From NCBI RefSeq assembly GCF_002379095.1, contig NZ_NBZV01000025.1, forward strand, positions 1-64,000: DNA of 64,000 bases, read 5' to 3'. Below the pieces are notes generated by a model. It saw only the letters and a list, made by a program, of their open reading frames with translations, was not told the origin of the DNA and made no database searches. How positions within the stretch are numbered: the stretch's first letter is position 1; each line of letters opens with the position of its first letter. Both the position numbers and the translations under genes were made by a program. Of the stretch, positions 31,935-40,205 are shown piece after piece. The stretch comes from Polaromonas sp. AER18D-145 (GTDB lineage Bacteria; Pseudomonadota; Gammaproteobacteria; Burkholderiales; Burkholderiaceae_C).

Positions 31935-33671
31935 TTATGCGGCCTTGGCGGTCGCCGGGCTGGCCACCCGCAGACGCTGGTAGGCCGCTTTTTCCTGATC
32001 GTTGAGTTCGACCACGTAGGGCTCTACTTCGCGTTTTCGGAATTTCGCATTGCCGTTGCCGTCGCTGGTGACGTTGGTGTGGCAGAACCAGTTTTCATCG
32101 TCCTTCTCGGGGTGGTCCACGCACAGGTGATACAGGCCCCAGCGGCTCTCGGTGCGAAACAGCGATGCGCGCGCGGCCAGCTCGGCGCAGTCGCGGATGG
32201 TGTGGGCTTCCATCGCACGCATCAATTCGTGCGGGTCCTGCGCGATCATGTGGTCCAGGTCCTCGCGAATTTCGTCGAAGCGCTGCAGGCCGATTTCCAT
32301 CTTGCGGGTAACCTTGGGCGGCTGCAGGTAGTCGTTGACGACGCGCCGGGTCTTGTATTCGATCTGAAACGGCGTCGGACCTTCGCTTCGTGAAAGCGGC
32401 GCGGCAATGCGCGCACGTTCTGCCTGCACCCGGTCGTTGTCAATGTGTGACGCGGTCGCGCCCGACACGTAATCTGCTGCGTTCTCGCCGCAAAACTTGC
32501 CGTACACAAAAGCGCCCAGCATGTAGTTGTGCGGAATGCTGGCGCAGTCACCGGCCGCATACAGTCCGGGAATGGAGCACTCTCCGCGCTCATTGGTCCA
32601 GATGCCCGATGCACTGTGGCCGCTGCAGAAGCCGATCTCCGAGATGTGCATCTCGATCATGCTCTTGCGGTAGTCGGTGCCACGTCCTTCGTGGAAGCGG
32701 CCCCGGCTGGGCCGCTCGTTGGTGTGCAGGATGTGCTCGATTTCGGAGATCGTTTCCTCGGCCAGGTGGTCGAGTTTGAGGAAGACCGGGCCCTTGCCGC
32801 CTTCAAGTTCATTGAAGAACTCCATCATCATCTGGCCGCTCCAGTAGTCGCACTCGATGAAGCGCTCGCCCGCGTTGTTGGAGGTATAGCCGCCGAATGG
32901 CCCTGTCACGTAGGCGCAGGCAGGCCCGTTGTAGTCCTTGATCAAGGGGTTGATCTGGAAGCATTCCAGGTTGGTGAGCTCAGCTCCCGCGTGATAGGCC
33001 ATCACATGACCCTCGCCAGTGTTGGTCGGGTTTTCGTAGGTGCCGAACATGTAGCCCGAGGCCGGCAGGCCCAGGCGACCAGCGGCCCCCGTGCAGATCA
33101 CCACGGCCTTGGCCTTGATGACATAAAAATCGGCGGTGCGGCAGTCGAAACCCATCACACCCGTGATCTCGCCGCCTGGCCCCGTCAGCAACCGGGTGGC
33201 TACGACGCGGTTGGTTATTTCCACGCGCGCTTTTTTGAGCTGGCGATACAACACGCGCTTCATGTGGTGACCTTCCGGCATGGGCAGCACGTAACTGCCT
33301 ATGTGGTGCACCTTGCGCACGGCGTAGTCGCCGGTTTCATCTTTCTCGAACTTGATGCCCCACCTGTCGAGCTCTTCAATCATCGAAAAACTATTGGCCG
33401 CGTATGCATACACACCCTTCTGGTCCACGATGCCATCGTTGGCCACGGTGATTTCCTTGGTGTACTGCTCGGGCGTGGCGTGACCGGGAATCACCGCGTT
33501 GTTGAGGCCATCCATTCCCATGGAAATGGCGCCACTGCGCTTGACGTTGGCCTTGTCAAGCAGCAGCACGCGCAGCTTCGGGTTCTTTTCCTTGGCCTTC
33601 ACCGCGGCCATGGGGCCGCCGGTGCCGCCGCCGACCACCACAATGTCGTACTCAAGTTCGATCGTGTTCAT
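31935..33671 (-). CDS. AprA-like FAD flavoprotein (fumarate reductase/adenylylsulfate reductase superfamily)
   Basis: 578 residues. DIVVVGGGTGGPMAA (residues 9-23) binds the FAD ADP part; LLLDKANVKRSGAISMGMD (37-54) resembles the DKA-x-x-x-RSGA segment of adenylylsulfate reductase AprA; ICTGAAGRLG (192-201) and YAAGDCASIPHNYMLGAFVYG (371-391, two blocks) complete the fold. H381 and nearby arginines are candidates for the active site. The C-terminal ~110 residues resemble the FrdA/AprA helical domain (RTESRWGLYHLC). The partner is the AprB-like ferredoxin. True AprA reduces APS to AMP and sulfite; no ATP sulfurylase is in the window, so another sulfur or unsaturated-acid substrate is possible. 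AAGGA precedes the ATG. Confidence 0.85.
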   Translation of the reverse strand: MNTIELEYDIVVVGGGTGGPMAAVKAKEKNPKLRVLLLDKANVKRSGAISMGMDGLNNAVIPGHATPEQYTKEITVANDGIVDQKGVYAYAANSFSMIEELDRWGIKFEKDETGDYAVRKVHHIGSYVLPMPEGHHMKRVLYRQLKKARVEITNRVVATRLLTGPGGEITGVMGFDCRTADFYVIKAKAVVICTGAAGRLGLPASGYMFGTYENPTNTGEGHVMAYHAGAELTNLECFQINPLIKDYNGPACAYVTGPFGGYTSNNAGERFIECDYWSGQMMMEFFNELEGGKGPVFLKLDHLAEETISEIEHILHTNERPSRGRFHEGRGTDYRKSMIEMHISEIGFCSGHSASGIWTNERGECSIPGLYAAGDCASIPHNYMLGAFVYGKFCGENAADYVSGATASHIDNDRVQAERARIAAPLSRSEGPTPFQIEYKTRRVVNDYLQPPKVTRKMEIGLQRFDEIREDLDHMIAQDPHELMRAMEAHTIRDCAELAARASLFRTESRWGLYHLCVDHPEKDDENWFCHTNVTSDGNGNAKFRKREVEPYVVELNDQEKAAYQRLRVASPATAKAA

Positions 33672-33699
33672 GTTTTCCTTTCGTGTTCGGTTCAAGGGT

Positions 33700-34515
33700 T
33701 CATGCATGCTGGACAGGGGCGCGATCCACGCGCACCTTGTACTGGAAGGCGTCGCCGCGGTAATACAGATGCTCGTAATCGATTGGTGTGCCGTCGCTGG
33801 TGTGAGTGGTGCGTTCGATGACGAGCACCGGCGAGCCTTCTTCCACGCGCAGCTGCATGGCAAGGTTCTCGTCGGCCAGGGCCGAACCGATCTGCAGATC
33901 GGCATGTCCGAGAGAGAGCCCGTAGTCGTTTTCCAGAATGACGAATACGTCGCGCGTGGCCAGGTCTTCCTTGGCCAGTCGTGTGCCAATGGCCGCGGGA
34001 AGATAAGTGATGTCCAGCGAGATGGGCTCGCGATTGAGAAATCGCAGCCGCTGCAGCTCGGTCACGCGCGCGCGCCTGGGCAGGTGCAGATGCTCTTGCA
34101 CCTGCGCCGTGGGCACGACACTGCGGATCGAGATGACCCGCGCGAAGGTCTCGTAACCCATTTGCCGCATCGCCTCGCCGAAACCCTGCAGTCGGCCCAG
34201 GTCCTGAAAGGCCTTGGGCTTGGAGACGAAGGTGCCTTTGCCATGGATGCGGAATATCAGGCCTTCGTTCTGCAAATCGTTGAGTGCCTGGCGCACCGTG
34301 ATGCGGCTGACATTGAACATCGCCATCATCTCGCTCTCGGAGGGCATTTGCTGGTGTGGCTGGTAGGTGCCATCCAGCACGCGGGCGCGCAGGATGTCCT
34401 TGATCTGCGCATACAGCGGCGTTGGCGACAGCGGCTGTATGTCGCCTGCTGGCGGAGGGGGCGGCAGGCCCGAGTCCACTGCGCGCAAACCGCCGGGAAC
34501 CATTTTTGTGCTCAT
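33700..34515 (-). CDS. GntR-family regulator with UTRA sensor domain
   Basis: 271 residues. The winged helix is seen in LYAQIKDILRARVLDGTY, QQMPSESEMMAMFNVSRITV and QALNDLQNEGLIFRIHGKGT. The C-terminal UTRA (HutC-type) domain (LPRRARVTELQRLRF, EEGSPVLVIERTTHTSDG, PIDYEHLYYRGD) binds small ligands. An unusual proline-rich linker (GLPPPPPAGDIQP) precedes the DNA-binding domain. The gene is the first of the operon, with an 18-base palindrome directly upstream, so it probably represses itself and the downstream genes. Confidence 0.9.
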   Translation of the reverse strand: MSTKMVPGGLRAVDSGLPPPPPAGDIQPLSPTPLYAQIKDILRARVLDGTYQPHQQMPSESEMMAMFNVSRITVRQALNDLQNEGLIFRIHGKGTFVSKPKAFQDLGRLQGFGEAMRQMGYETFARVISIRSVVPTAQVQEHLHLPRRARVTELQRLRFLNREPISLDITYLPAAIGTRLAKEDLATRDVFVILENDYGLSLGHADLQIGSALADENLAMQLRVEEGSPVLVIERTTHTSDGTPIDYEHLYYRGDAFQYKVRVDRAPVQHA

Positions 34516-34523
34516 GGGGATCC

Positions 34524-34541
34524 AACTCGTTATGACAAGTT
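34524..34541. promoter_or_regulatory. Palindromic operator AACTCGTTATGACAAGTT
   Basis: The 18 bases are an imperfect palindrome of the form AACTyGTyATrACrAGTT, nine bases upstream of the GntR/UTRA start codon. HutC-type regulators commonly bind GT-x(4-6)-AC palindromes, here GTTATGAC. It is the only such site I found in the region, which suggests a single promoter for the operon. Upstream sequence to 34698 holds no gene. Confidence 0.65.
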
Positions 34542-34698
34542 ATGCTGAGCAAAAGCTGTGCCAGCCGTTGGAGCGGTAAAACGGCCCCGGATTGGCTTGA
34601 TTCCGTGCATGGGCAGCGGCTTGCGGAAGATCGTGGTGCGCCTGGTAGCGATCATGGTGCACCGGTGCCGCGGCCCGCTTCCTACAATACGTCTATAT

Positions 34699-37134
34699 AT
34701 GTCTCCAGCTGCCCCCTACGATTCCCCACTTCTGCAAAACCTCAATCCCGAGCAACGCGCCGCCGTGACGCTGCCTAACGAGCATGCACTGATTTTGGCC
34801 GGCGCCGGCTCCGGCAAGACCCGCGTGCTGACCACCCGCATCGCCTGGCTGCTGCAGACCGGGCAGGTCTCGCCCGGCGGCATTCTGGCGGTGACCTTTA
34901 CCAACAAGGCCGCCAAGGAAATGCTGTCGCGACTGTCGGCCATGCTGCCGGTCAATGTGCGCGGCATGTGGATAGGCACCTTCCACGGCCTGTGCAACCG
35001 TTTCCTGCGCGCGCACTACAAGCTGGCCAACCTGCCCTCGACCTTCCAGATCCTGGACACGCAGGACCAGCTCTCGGCGATCAAGCGCCTGTGCAAGCAG
35101 TTCAACATCGACGACGAACGTTTCCCGCCCAAGCAGCTGATGTGGTTCATCGCCGGCTGCAAGGAAGACGGGCAGCGTGCGAAAGATGTCGTGGTGCGCG
35201 ACGAGGAGACGCGCAAGAAGGCCGAGATCTACGCGCTGTACGAAGAGCAGTGCCAGCGCGAAGGTGTGGTCGATTTCGGCGAGCTGATGCTGCGCAGCTA
35301 CGAGTTGCTGCGCGACAACGCACCGGTGCGCGAGCATTACCAGCGGCGTTTCCGGCACATCCTGATCGACGAGTTCCAGGACACCAACAAGCTGCAGTAC
35401 GCCTGGATCAAGATGCTGGCCGGCCAGGGCGACGATGCCGCCCCCGGTGCCATGCCAGGCGGCTCGGTGATCGCGGTCGGCGACGACGACCAGAGCATTT
35501 ACGCCTTCCGCGGCGCGCGGGTCGGCAACATGGCCGACTTCGTGCGCGAGTTCCATGTGCAGCACCAGATCAAGCTGGAGCGCAATTACCGCAGCTTCGG
35601 CAACATCCTCGATTCGGCCAACGAACTGATCAGCCACAACAGCAAGCGCCTGGGGAAAAACCTGCGCACCGAGGCCGGCCCCGGCGAGCCGGTGCGCGTC
35701 TTCGAAGCCATGTCCGACTTTGCCGAAGCGCAGTGGTTTGTTGATGAGGTGCGTGAGCTGGTGCGGGGCGGCATGGCGCGCAAGGAAATTGCGTTGCTCT
35801 ACCGCAGCAATGCGCAAAGCCGGGTCATGGAAACCGCGCTGTTCAACAACGGCATTCCTTACCGCGTCTACGGCGGCCTGCGCTTTTTCGAGCGCGCCGA
35901 GATCAAACACGCGTTGGCCTATTTGCGCCTGATCGAGAACCCGAACGACGACACCAGCTTCATGCGCGTGGTCAACTTTCCGCCGCGCGGCATTGGTGCG
36001 CGCAGCATCGAGCAGTTGCAGGACATCGCACGCAGCTCGGGCTGCTCGCTGCATGACGCGGTCAGTGCCGTGCCCGGCAAGGCCGGCGCCAACCTCGGGG
36101 CCTTTGTCGCCAAGCTCGATGTGTTGCGCGAGCAGACGCCGGGCCTGAGTCTGCGCGAGATCATCGAGCTGGTGCTGCAGCACAGCGGGCTCGAAGAGCA
36201 TTACAAGCTCGAGAAAGAGGGCCAGGACCGGCTGGAGAATCTGGGCGAGCTGGTCAACGCCGCCGAATCCTTCGTCAGCATGGAAGGTTTCGGGCGCGAT
36301 GCCGTGGCCTTGCCGGTCGATGAACTGGGCGCGCCGCTGTCGCAATCGCCGGCCAGCCAGGGGCTGGACCTGTCCGCGCCGCTGGCCGACGAGCCGCTGC
36401 CGGAACTGCTGGCACCGAATCAGGAAACCGGCGAGACGCTGTCACCGCTGGCCGCCTTCCTGACGCATGCCGCACTCGAGTCGGGCGACAACCAGGCGCA
36501 GGCCGGCCAGGACGCGGTGCAGCTGATGACCGTGCATTCCTCCAAGGGCCTGGAGTTCGACTGCGTGTTCATCTCCGGCCTGGAAGACGGCATCTTCCCG
36601 CATGAAAATTCCCTGAGCGATGCCGGCGGCATCGAGGAAGAGCGCCGCCTGATGTACGTGGCCATCACACGCGCGCGCCAGCGCCTGTACCTGAGCCACT
36701 CGCAGACGCGCATGCTGCACGGCCAGACGCGCTACAACCTCAAAAGCCGCTTCTTCGACGAGTTGCCGGAGGCGGCGCTCAAATGGATCACACCGAAAAA
36801 CCAGGGCTTCTCGTCGGCTTACGGCGGCGGCAGCGGTGCCTGGGGTGCTACGAATTCAGGAGCTGGTGGCGCCCGTGGCGATTGGGCCAAGGCCGCTTTT
36901 GCTTCAAAAAATCAGGGCGGGGACCGGTTTCCCAACCCGGCGGTGCCGGTGCAGCGCGATGCACCGGCGCACGGGCTGAAAAACGGCATGAACGTGTTTC
37001 ACAACAAGTTCGGTGAGGGCAAGGTCATGATGCTCGAAGGCAGCGGCGACGACGCGCGGGCGCAGATCAACTTCACGCGGCATGGTGTGAAGTGGCTGGC
37101 CCTGAGCGTCGCCAAGCTGACCCCGGTCTTGTAA
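34699..37134 (+). CDS. uvrD: UvrD-like DNA helicase II
   Basis: 811 residues of superfamily 1A. LAGAGSGKTRVL (motif I), ILIDEFQDTN (II), GDDDQSIYAFRGA (III), TVHSSKGLEFDCVF (V) and EERRLMYVAITRARQRL (VI) are visible. UvrD unwinds DNA 3'-5' in nucleotide-excision and mismatch repair. A variable linker before motif V (about residues 530-600) is proline- and leucine-rich. The C-terminal part carries GAWGATNSGAGGARGDW, encoded partly by a diverged GCTAT-type repeat (36847-36863). TACAAT at 34683-34688 lies 10 bases before the ATG, so a nearly leaderless transcript is possible. Open frame continues upstream without support. Confidence 0.93.
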   Translation: MSPAAPYDSPLLQNLNPEQRAAVTLPNEHALILAGAGSGKTRVLTTRIAWLLQTGQVSPGGILAVTFTNKAAKEMLSRLSAMLPVNVRGMWIGTFHGLCNRFLRAHYKLANLPSTFQILDTQDQLSAIKRLCKQFNIDDERFPPKQLMWFIAGCKEDGQRAKDVVVRDEETRKKAEIYALYEEQCQREGVVDFGELMLRSYELLRDNAPVREHYQRRFRHILIDEFQDTNKLQYAWIKMLAGQGDDAAPGAMPGGSVIAVGDDDQSIYAFRGARVGNMADFVREFHVQHQIKLERNYRSFGNILDSANELISHNSKRLGKNLRTEAGPGEPVRVFEAMSDFAEAQWFVDEVRELVRGGMARKEIALLYRSNAQSRVMETALFNNGIPYRVYGGLRFFERAEIKHALAYLRLIENPNDDTSFMRVVNFPPRGIGARSIEQLQDIARSSGCSLHDAVSAVPGKAGANLGAFVAKLDVLREQTPGLSLREIIELVLQHSGLEEHYKLEKEGQDRLENLGELVNAAESFVSMEGFGRDAVALPVDELGAPLSQSPASQGLDLSAPLADEPLPELLAPNQETGETLSPLAAFLTHAALESGDNQAQAGQDAVQLMTVHSSKGLEFDCVFISGLEDGIFPHENSLSDAGGIEEERRLMYVAITRARQRLYLSHSQTRMLHGQTRYNLKSRFFDELPEAALKWITPKNQGFSSAYGGGSGAWGATNSGAGGARGDWAKAAFASKNQGGDRFPNPAVPVQRDAPAHGLKNGMNVFHNKFGEGKVMMLEGSGDDARAQINFTRHGVKWLALSVAKLTPVL

Positions 37135-37135
37135 G

Positions 37136-37230
37136 GCCCCCACGGTCGTTCACTTCGTGTAACTCCCTGCCCCCCGAGGGGGCCGCTGCGCCTGCGGACT
37201 GGCAGAGCCAGATCCGCGGCCCCGGCTTGA
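37136..37230 (-). repeat. GC-rich palindromic repeat, copy 5
   Basis: Full-length copy in reverse orientation (GCCCCCACGGTCGTTCACTT, then CCCTGCCCCCCGAGGGGGCC and CTGCGGACTGGCAGAGCCAG blocks), beginning two bases after the uvrD stop. A truncated second piece (AGCGGCCCCGGCTTGCAAG) follows at 37259-37277. It lies between convergent genes and may act as a two-way terminator. Confidence 0.82.
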
Positions 37231-37289
37231 TTGAAGAGTCACTGCGGTCGGCCGGTTCAGCGGCCCCGGCTTGCAAGAGAGAGCTACCG

Positions 37290-38438
37290 TTATCGCAGCA
37301 GCTTGCCGTCCCGGCCGATCACGGTCACTTCCACAAATTTTGAGCCAACGCGGTTTTCCGGTGAGAAGCTCACCTTGAAGCCGCCGGCGTCGTAGCTGTT
37401 CATTTTTTCGAGCTGGCCCATGATTTTTGCGCGGGTCGGGTCGGCACCGGAACGCCGGATCGCTTCGACCAGGATCTTGGCCGCGATGAAGGACTCCATG
37501 CTGGCATAGGACACCACCTTGCCGGGCTGGTACTTGGCCATCAGGGTCTGAAACTCGCGCGCCACCGGTGCCAGCGTGGAGTAAGGGTAAGGCATGACCT
37601 GGGAGATGCCGATGCCGCGCGCGTTATCCTCGCCGGCGTTTTTCAGCAGTTCCTTGAAGTTCACCACCGAGATGCTGAACAGCCTGGCCTTGCTGCCCTG
37701 GGCGCGCATTTTCTTGATGAAGGCGGCCGACGCCCGGTTGACCGAGACCATGATGATGGCGTCGGGGTTGGCCGGGGCAATGGCGGCGATCGCCGCATCG
37801 ACTTCCTCGGGCTTGGTGCGGTCATAACCGCCCTTGGCCACCGCCTGCAGGCCCAGTTTCTGCAGCGCGGTTTCCGCACCGGCCAGTCCGCTTTTGCCGA
37901 ACGGGTCGTCCTGGTACATCACGGCAAAGCGGCGCAGGCCGATCGTGTGCAGGTGCTCCACCATGCGCGCGGTTTCGTCGGTGTAGCTGGCGCGGATATG
38001 GAAGATGTGCGGGTTCATCGGCTCGCGCAGGTCCTGCGCGCCGGTGTAGGGCGCCAGCAGGGCGATGCCGGCTTCTTCGAGCACCTTGTTTTTGTTCAGC
38101 GCCAGCACATTGCCGGTGCCGACAAAACCGAACAGGGCCAGCGGCTTGTCCTCTGCCAGCAGCTGGCGCGTCAGGGCCAGGGTCTGGTCCGGCTTGTAGC
38201 TGTCGTCCTTGAGCGTGACGCGGATCTTGCGGCCGTAGATGCCGCCGTTGTCGTTGACCCAGGCGAAATAGGCCGCCCCGCCGGCCACGTATTCGTTGCC
38301 GGTCCCGGCGATGGTGCCGGTCAGCGGCGCCACCTGCCCGATCACCAGGTCCTCCCGGCCGGGTGCGGCCTGCGCCGGAAGCAGGGTGGCAGCCAGGCTC
38401 AGGGCCAGCGCCAGGACATGAATTTTCTTGCGCGACAT
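37290..38438 (-). CDS. Branched-chain amino acid-type ABC substrate-binding protein
   Basis: 382 residues with a signal peptide (ALALSLAATLLPAQA-A). DLVIGQVAPLTGTIAGTG, AYFAWVNDNGGIYGRKI, and YQDDPFGKSGLAGAE are typical of the LivK/peripla_BP_6 family. In betaproteobacteria many such proteins bind aromatic acids or other ligands rather than leucine. No LivHMGF genes are nearby, so it is an orphan binding protein. It is divergent from an IclR regulator and the 198-base gap holds two palindromes, suggesting IclR control. Confidence 0.9.
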   Translation of the reverse strand: MSRKKIHVLALALSLAATLLPAQAAPGREDLVIGQVAPLTGTIAGTGNEYVAGGAAYFAWVNDNGGIYGRKIRVTLKDDSYKPDQTLALTRQLLAEDKPLALFGFVGTGNVLALNKNKVLEEAGIALLAPYTGAQDLREPMNPHIFHIRASYTDETARMVEHLHTIGLRRFAVMYQDDPFGKSGLAGAETALQKLGLQAVAKGGYDRTKPEEVDAAIAAIAPANPDAIIMVSVNRASAAFIKKMRAQGSKARLFSISVVNFKELLKNAGEDNARGIGISQVMPYPYSTLAPVAREFQTLMAKYQPGKVVSYASMESFIAAKILVEAIRRSGADPTRAKIMGQLEKMNSYDAGGFKVSFSPENRVGSKFVEVTVIGRDGKLLR

Positions 38439-38472
38439 GTGAAGTTCTCCTCGTTGCTGTTATGTTTTCTGT

Positions 38473-38489
38473 ATTCTGCATTGCAGAAT
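38473..38489. promoter_or_regulatory. IclR-type operator, site 1 (ATTCTGCATTGCAGAAT)
   Basis: A perfect 17-base palindrome with a central T, 34 bases upstream of the binding-protein start codon. The related site 2 at 38618 shares TTC-GCAT-GCAGAA. Between them TTGTGCGAC (38513-38521) and GTCGCACAA (38582-38590) form a further perfect inverted pair. Confidence 0.6.
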
Positions 38490-38617
38490 TGACAGACTGC
38501 AATGCTGGGGGATTGTGCGACCATCACATCCAGTCGATGCTAAGGAAATCCCGTATCTCATTGGAGAGTTTGCGGAAATTAGTCGCACAAGCGACATGAA
38601 CTGATAAGATACTTATA

Positions 38618-38632
38618 TTCCGCATAGCAGAA
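38618..38632. promoter_or_regulatory. IclR-type operator, site 2 (TTCCGCATAGCAGAA)
   Basis: Imperfect palindrome sharing 13 of 15 bases with site 1, ending four bases before the annotated IclR start codon. The position would place bound regulator on its own translation or transcription start, consistent with autorepression. Confidence 0.55.
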
Positions 38633-38636
38633 CAAT

Positions 38637-39473
38637 ATGAAAAAAGTACTCACTTCAGAATCAGCCGCTTTGGCCAGGCCTCTTGTCGGCGGCGCCAAGG
38701 AAGACCGGCATTTTGTGACCGCGCTGGCACGTGGCCTGGACGTGCTCGGTGCCTTCCGTTCGCGTGACCGCACCCTGGGCAACCAGGAACTGGCGCGCCG
38801 CTGCGGCCTGCCCAAGTCCACCATTTCACGCCTGACCTACACGCTGACCAAACAGGGTTACCTTGAACATGCCCAGGACGGCAACGGCAACCCGGGCTAC
38901 CGGCTCGGCAGCGCGGTGCTGGCGCTGGGCAGCGCCATGCTGGCCCGCATGGACATGCGCCAGCTGGCGCGGCCCATGATGCAGGAGCTGGCCGACAGCT
39001 CGCAGGCCATGGTGTCGCTGGGCATACGCGACCGCCTGAGCATGATTTATGTCGAGAACTGCCGCAGCGAATCGGCCCTCACGCTGAGCCTGGACGTCGG
39101 CTCACGCATTCCGCTGCCCAGCACGGCGATGGGTCGTGCCTACCTTGCCGGCTGCAGCGACAGCGAGCGCAGTGCGCTGATGGAACGCATCCGGGCCCAG
39201 GACGAAAAAGCCTGGCCGCAGACCCGGGACGCGCTGGAACTGGCCCTGGCGCACTACCGCGAGCACGGCTGCTGCGCCTCGTTTGGCGAGTGGCAGAAAG
39301 ACGTCAACGCCATCGCCGCGGCATTCCGTCCGGGAAGCGGGCGTTCGGTGATGGTGGTTAATTGCGGCGGGCCGGGTTTCAAGCTCTCGCCGCAATTCCT
39401 GATGAACGAGGTGCGGCCTCAGCTGGTGGCGCTGGTGCGCCGGCTGCAGAACGCTTCCGGCGACGCCTGGTGA
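38637..39473 (+). CDS. IclR-family transcriptional regulator
   Basis: 278 residues. The winged helix begins HFVTALARGLDVLGAF and continues NQELARRCGLPKSTISRLTYTL. The effector domain contains GSRIPLPSTAMGRAYLAG and the C-terminal VVNCGGPGFKLS. The start ATG at 38637 directly follows operator site 2 and has no clear ribosome-binding site, so the true start may be downstream near residue 26, or the mRNA may be leaderless. The neighbour is a divergent LivK-type binding protein, its likely target. Confidence 0.88.
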   Translation: MKKVLTSESAALARPLVGGAKEDRHFVTALARGLDVLGAFRSRDRTLGNQELARRCGLPKSTISRLTYTLTKQGYLEHAQDGNGNPGYRLGSAVLALGSAMLARMDMRQLARPMMQELADSSQAMVSLGIRDRLSMIYVENCRSESALTLSLDVGSRIPLPSTAMGRAYLAGCSDSERSALMERIRAQDEKAWPQTRDALELALAHYREHGCCASFGEWQKDVNAIAAAFRPGSGRSVMVVNCGGPGFKLSPQFLMNEVRPQLVALVRRLQNASGDAW

Positions 39474-39485
39474 GGCGGTCCGGGT

Positions 39486-40205
39486 TCAGTAGCCCATCTG
39501 ACCGCGGCCGTCCTTGACGCCTTTTCGGCCGGCGACCTGCCAGGCGGTGCGCTGGTTCACCAGGCGGGCCAGGAATTCCAGTTCTTCGTCGGTGTGGTTC
39601 AGCGCCTGCGCGGGTGACAGGTAACGTCCTTCGCGGGGTTCGGCATCAGCCCAGAACGACTGGTGGTATTGCGCCCGGGACACGTGTTTGTCGCGGCCCG
39701 CGTCCAGGTCCACCGTGCCATAGCAGTTGCAGAAATAGTTGCGGTTGCCCTGGTCGGCAAAAATTTCGGCATACACGCCGGTGCCGCGTATGCCGGCGGT
39801 CAGGGTCGGCATGACGATGGCGCGGTTCACGCCCTTGCCCCAGACGCTGGCCACCGCCCCGGTCACCAGGCGCAGCAGGCTGACCGCATTGAGCGTCGTG
39901 CCGCGTTCCACCGACAGGCGTGAGTTCTGGCGCACCTGGAAGGCCGAGTTGCCGATCGCAAACACGAGGTTGGCGCCCGGTCCGGTCTGGATCACGTCGC
40001 CGGTCTGGATCGTGTGCTCCGGGCTCAGGCGGCTGCCGTTGAGGGTGGCGTCGCCGGTCAGCTGCACGATGTTGCTGCGCTGCTGCGCCATCGCGGCCGG
40101 CAGGCCCCCCATGGCCACCCAGGCCGCGGCGGCCTTGAGCGCGTCACGCCTCTGGAACCACAGGATTTCCTTTTCTTGCCGGCCTTGCAGCAGGTGCTGT
40201 GTCAT
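39486..40205 (-). CDS. FecR-domain protein with Tat-type signal
   Basis: 239 residues. QRRDALKAAAAWVAMGG near residue 18 is a twin-arginine export signal. The core has GDVIQTGPGANLVFAIGNSAFQVR and RLVTGAVASVWGKG, typical of the FecR domain (a beta-rich sensor or anti-sigma regulator repeat). No sigma factor or TonB receptor is adjacent, so it is not a canonical FecR. The start overlaps the stop of the BPSS1780-like gene (ATGA). Function unknown. Confidence 0.82.
   Translation of the reverse strand: MTQHLLQGRQEKEILWFQRRDALKAAAAWVAMGGLPAAMAQQRSNIVQLTGDATLNGSRLSPEHTIQTGDVIQTGPGANLVFAIGNSAFQVRQNSRLSVERGTTLNAVSLLRLVTGAVASVWGKGVNRAIVMPTLTAGIRGTGVYAEIFADQGNRNYFCNCYGTVDLDAGRDKHVSRAQYHQSFWADAEPREGRYLSPAQALNHTDEELEFLARLVNQRTAWQVAGRKGVKDGRGQMGY

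Noticed and set aside
31935..33671. Succinate dehydrogenase flavoprotein
   Set aside because: No SdhB, SdhC or SdhD genes are adjacent; the partner is a minimal AprB-like ferredoxin and the RSGA segment resembles AprA.
34693..36345. A 550-codon frame opposite uvrD
   Set aside because: Shadow of the helicase gene, rich in H, Q, V and L with no family resemblance.
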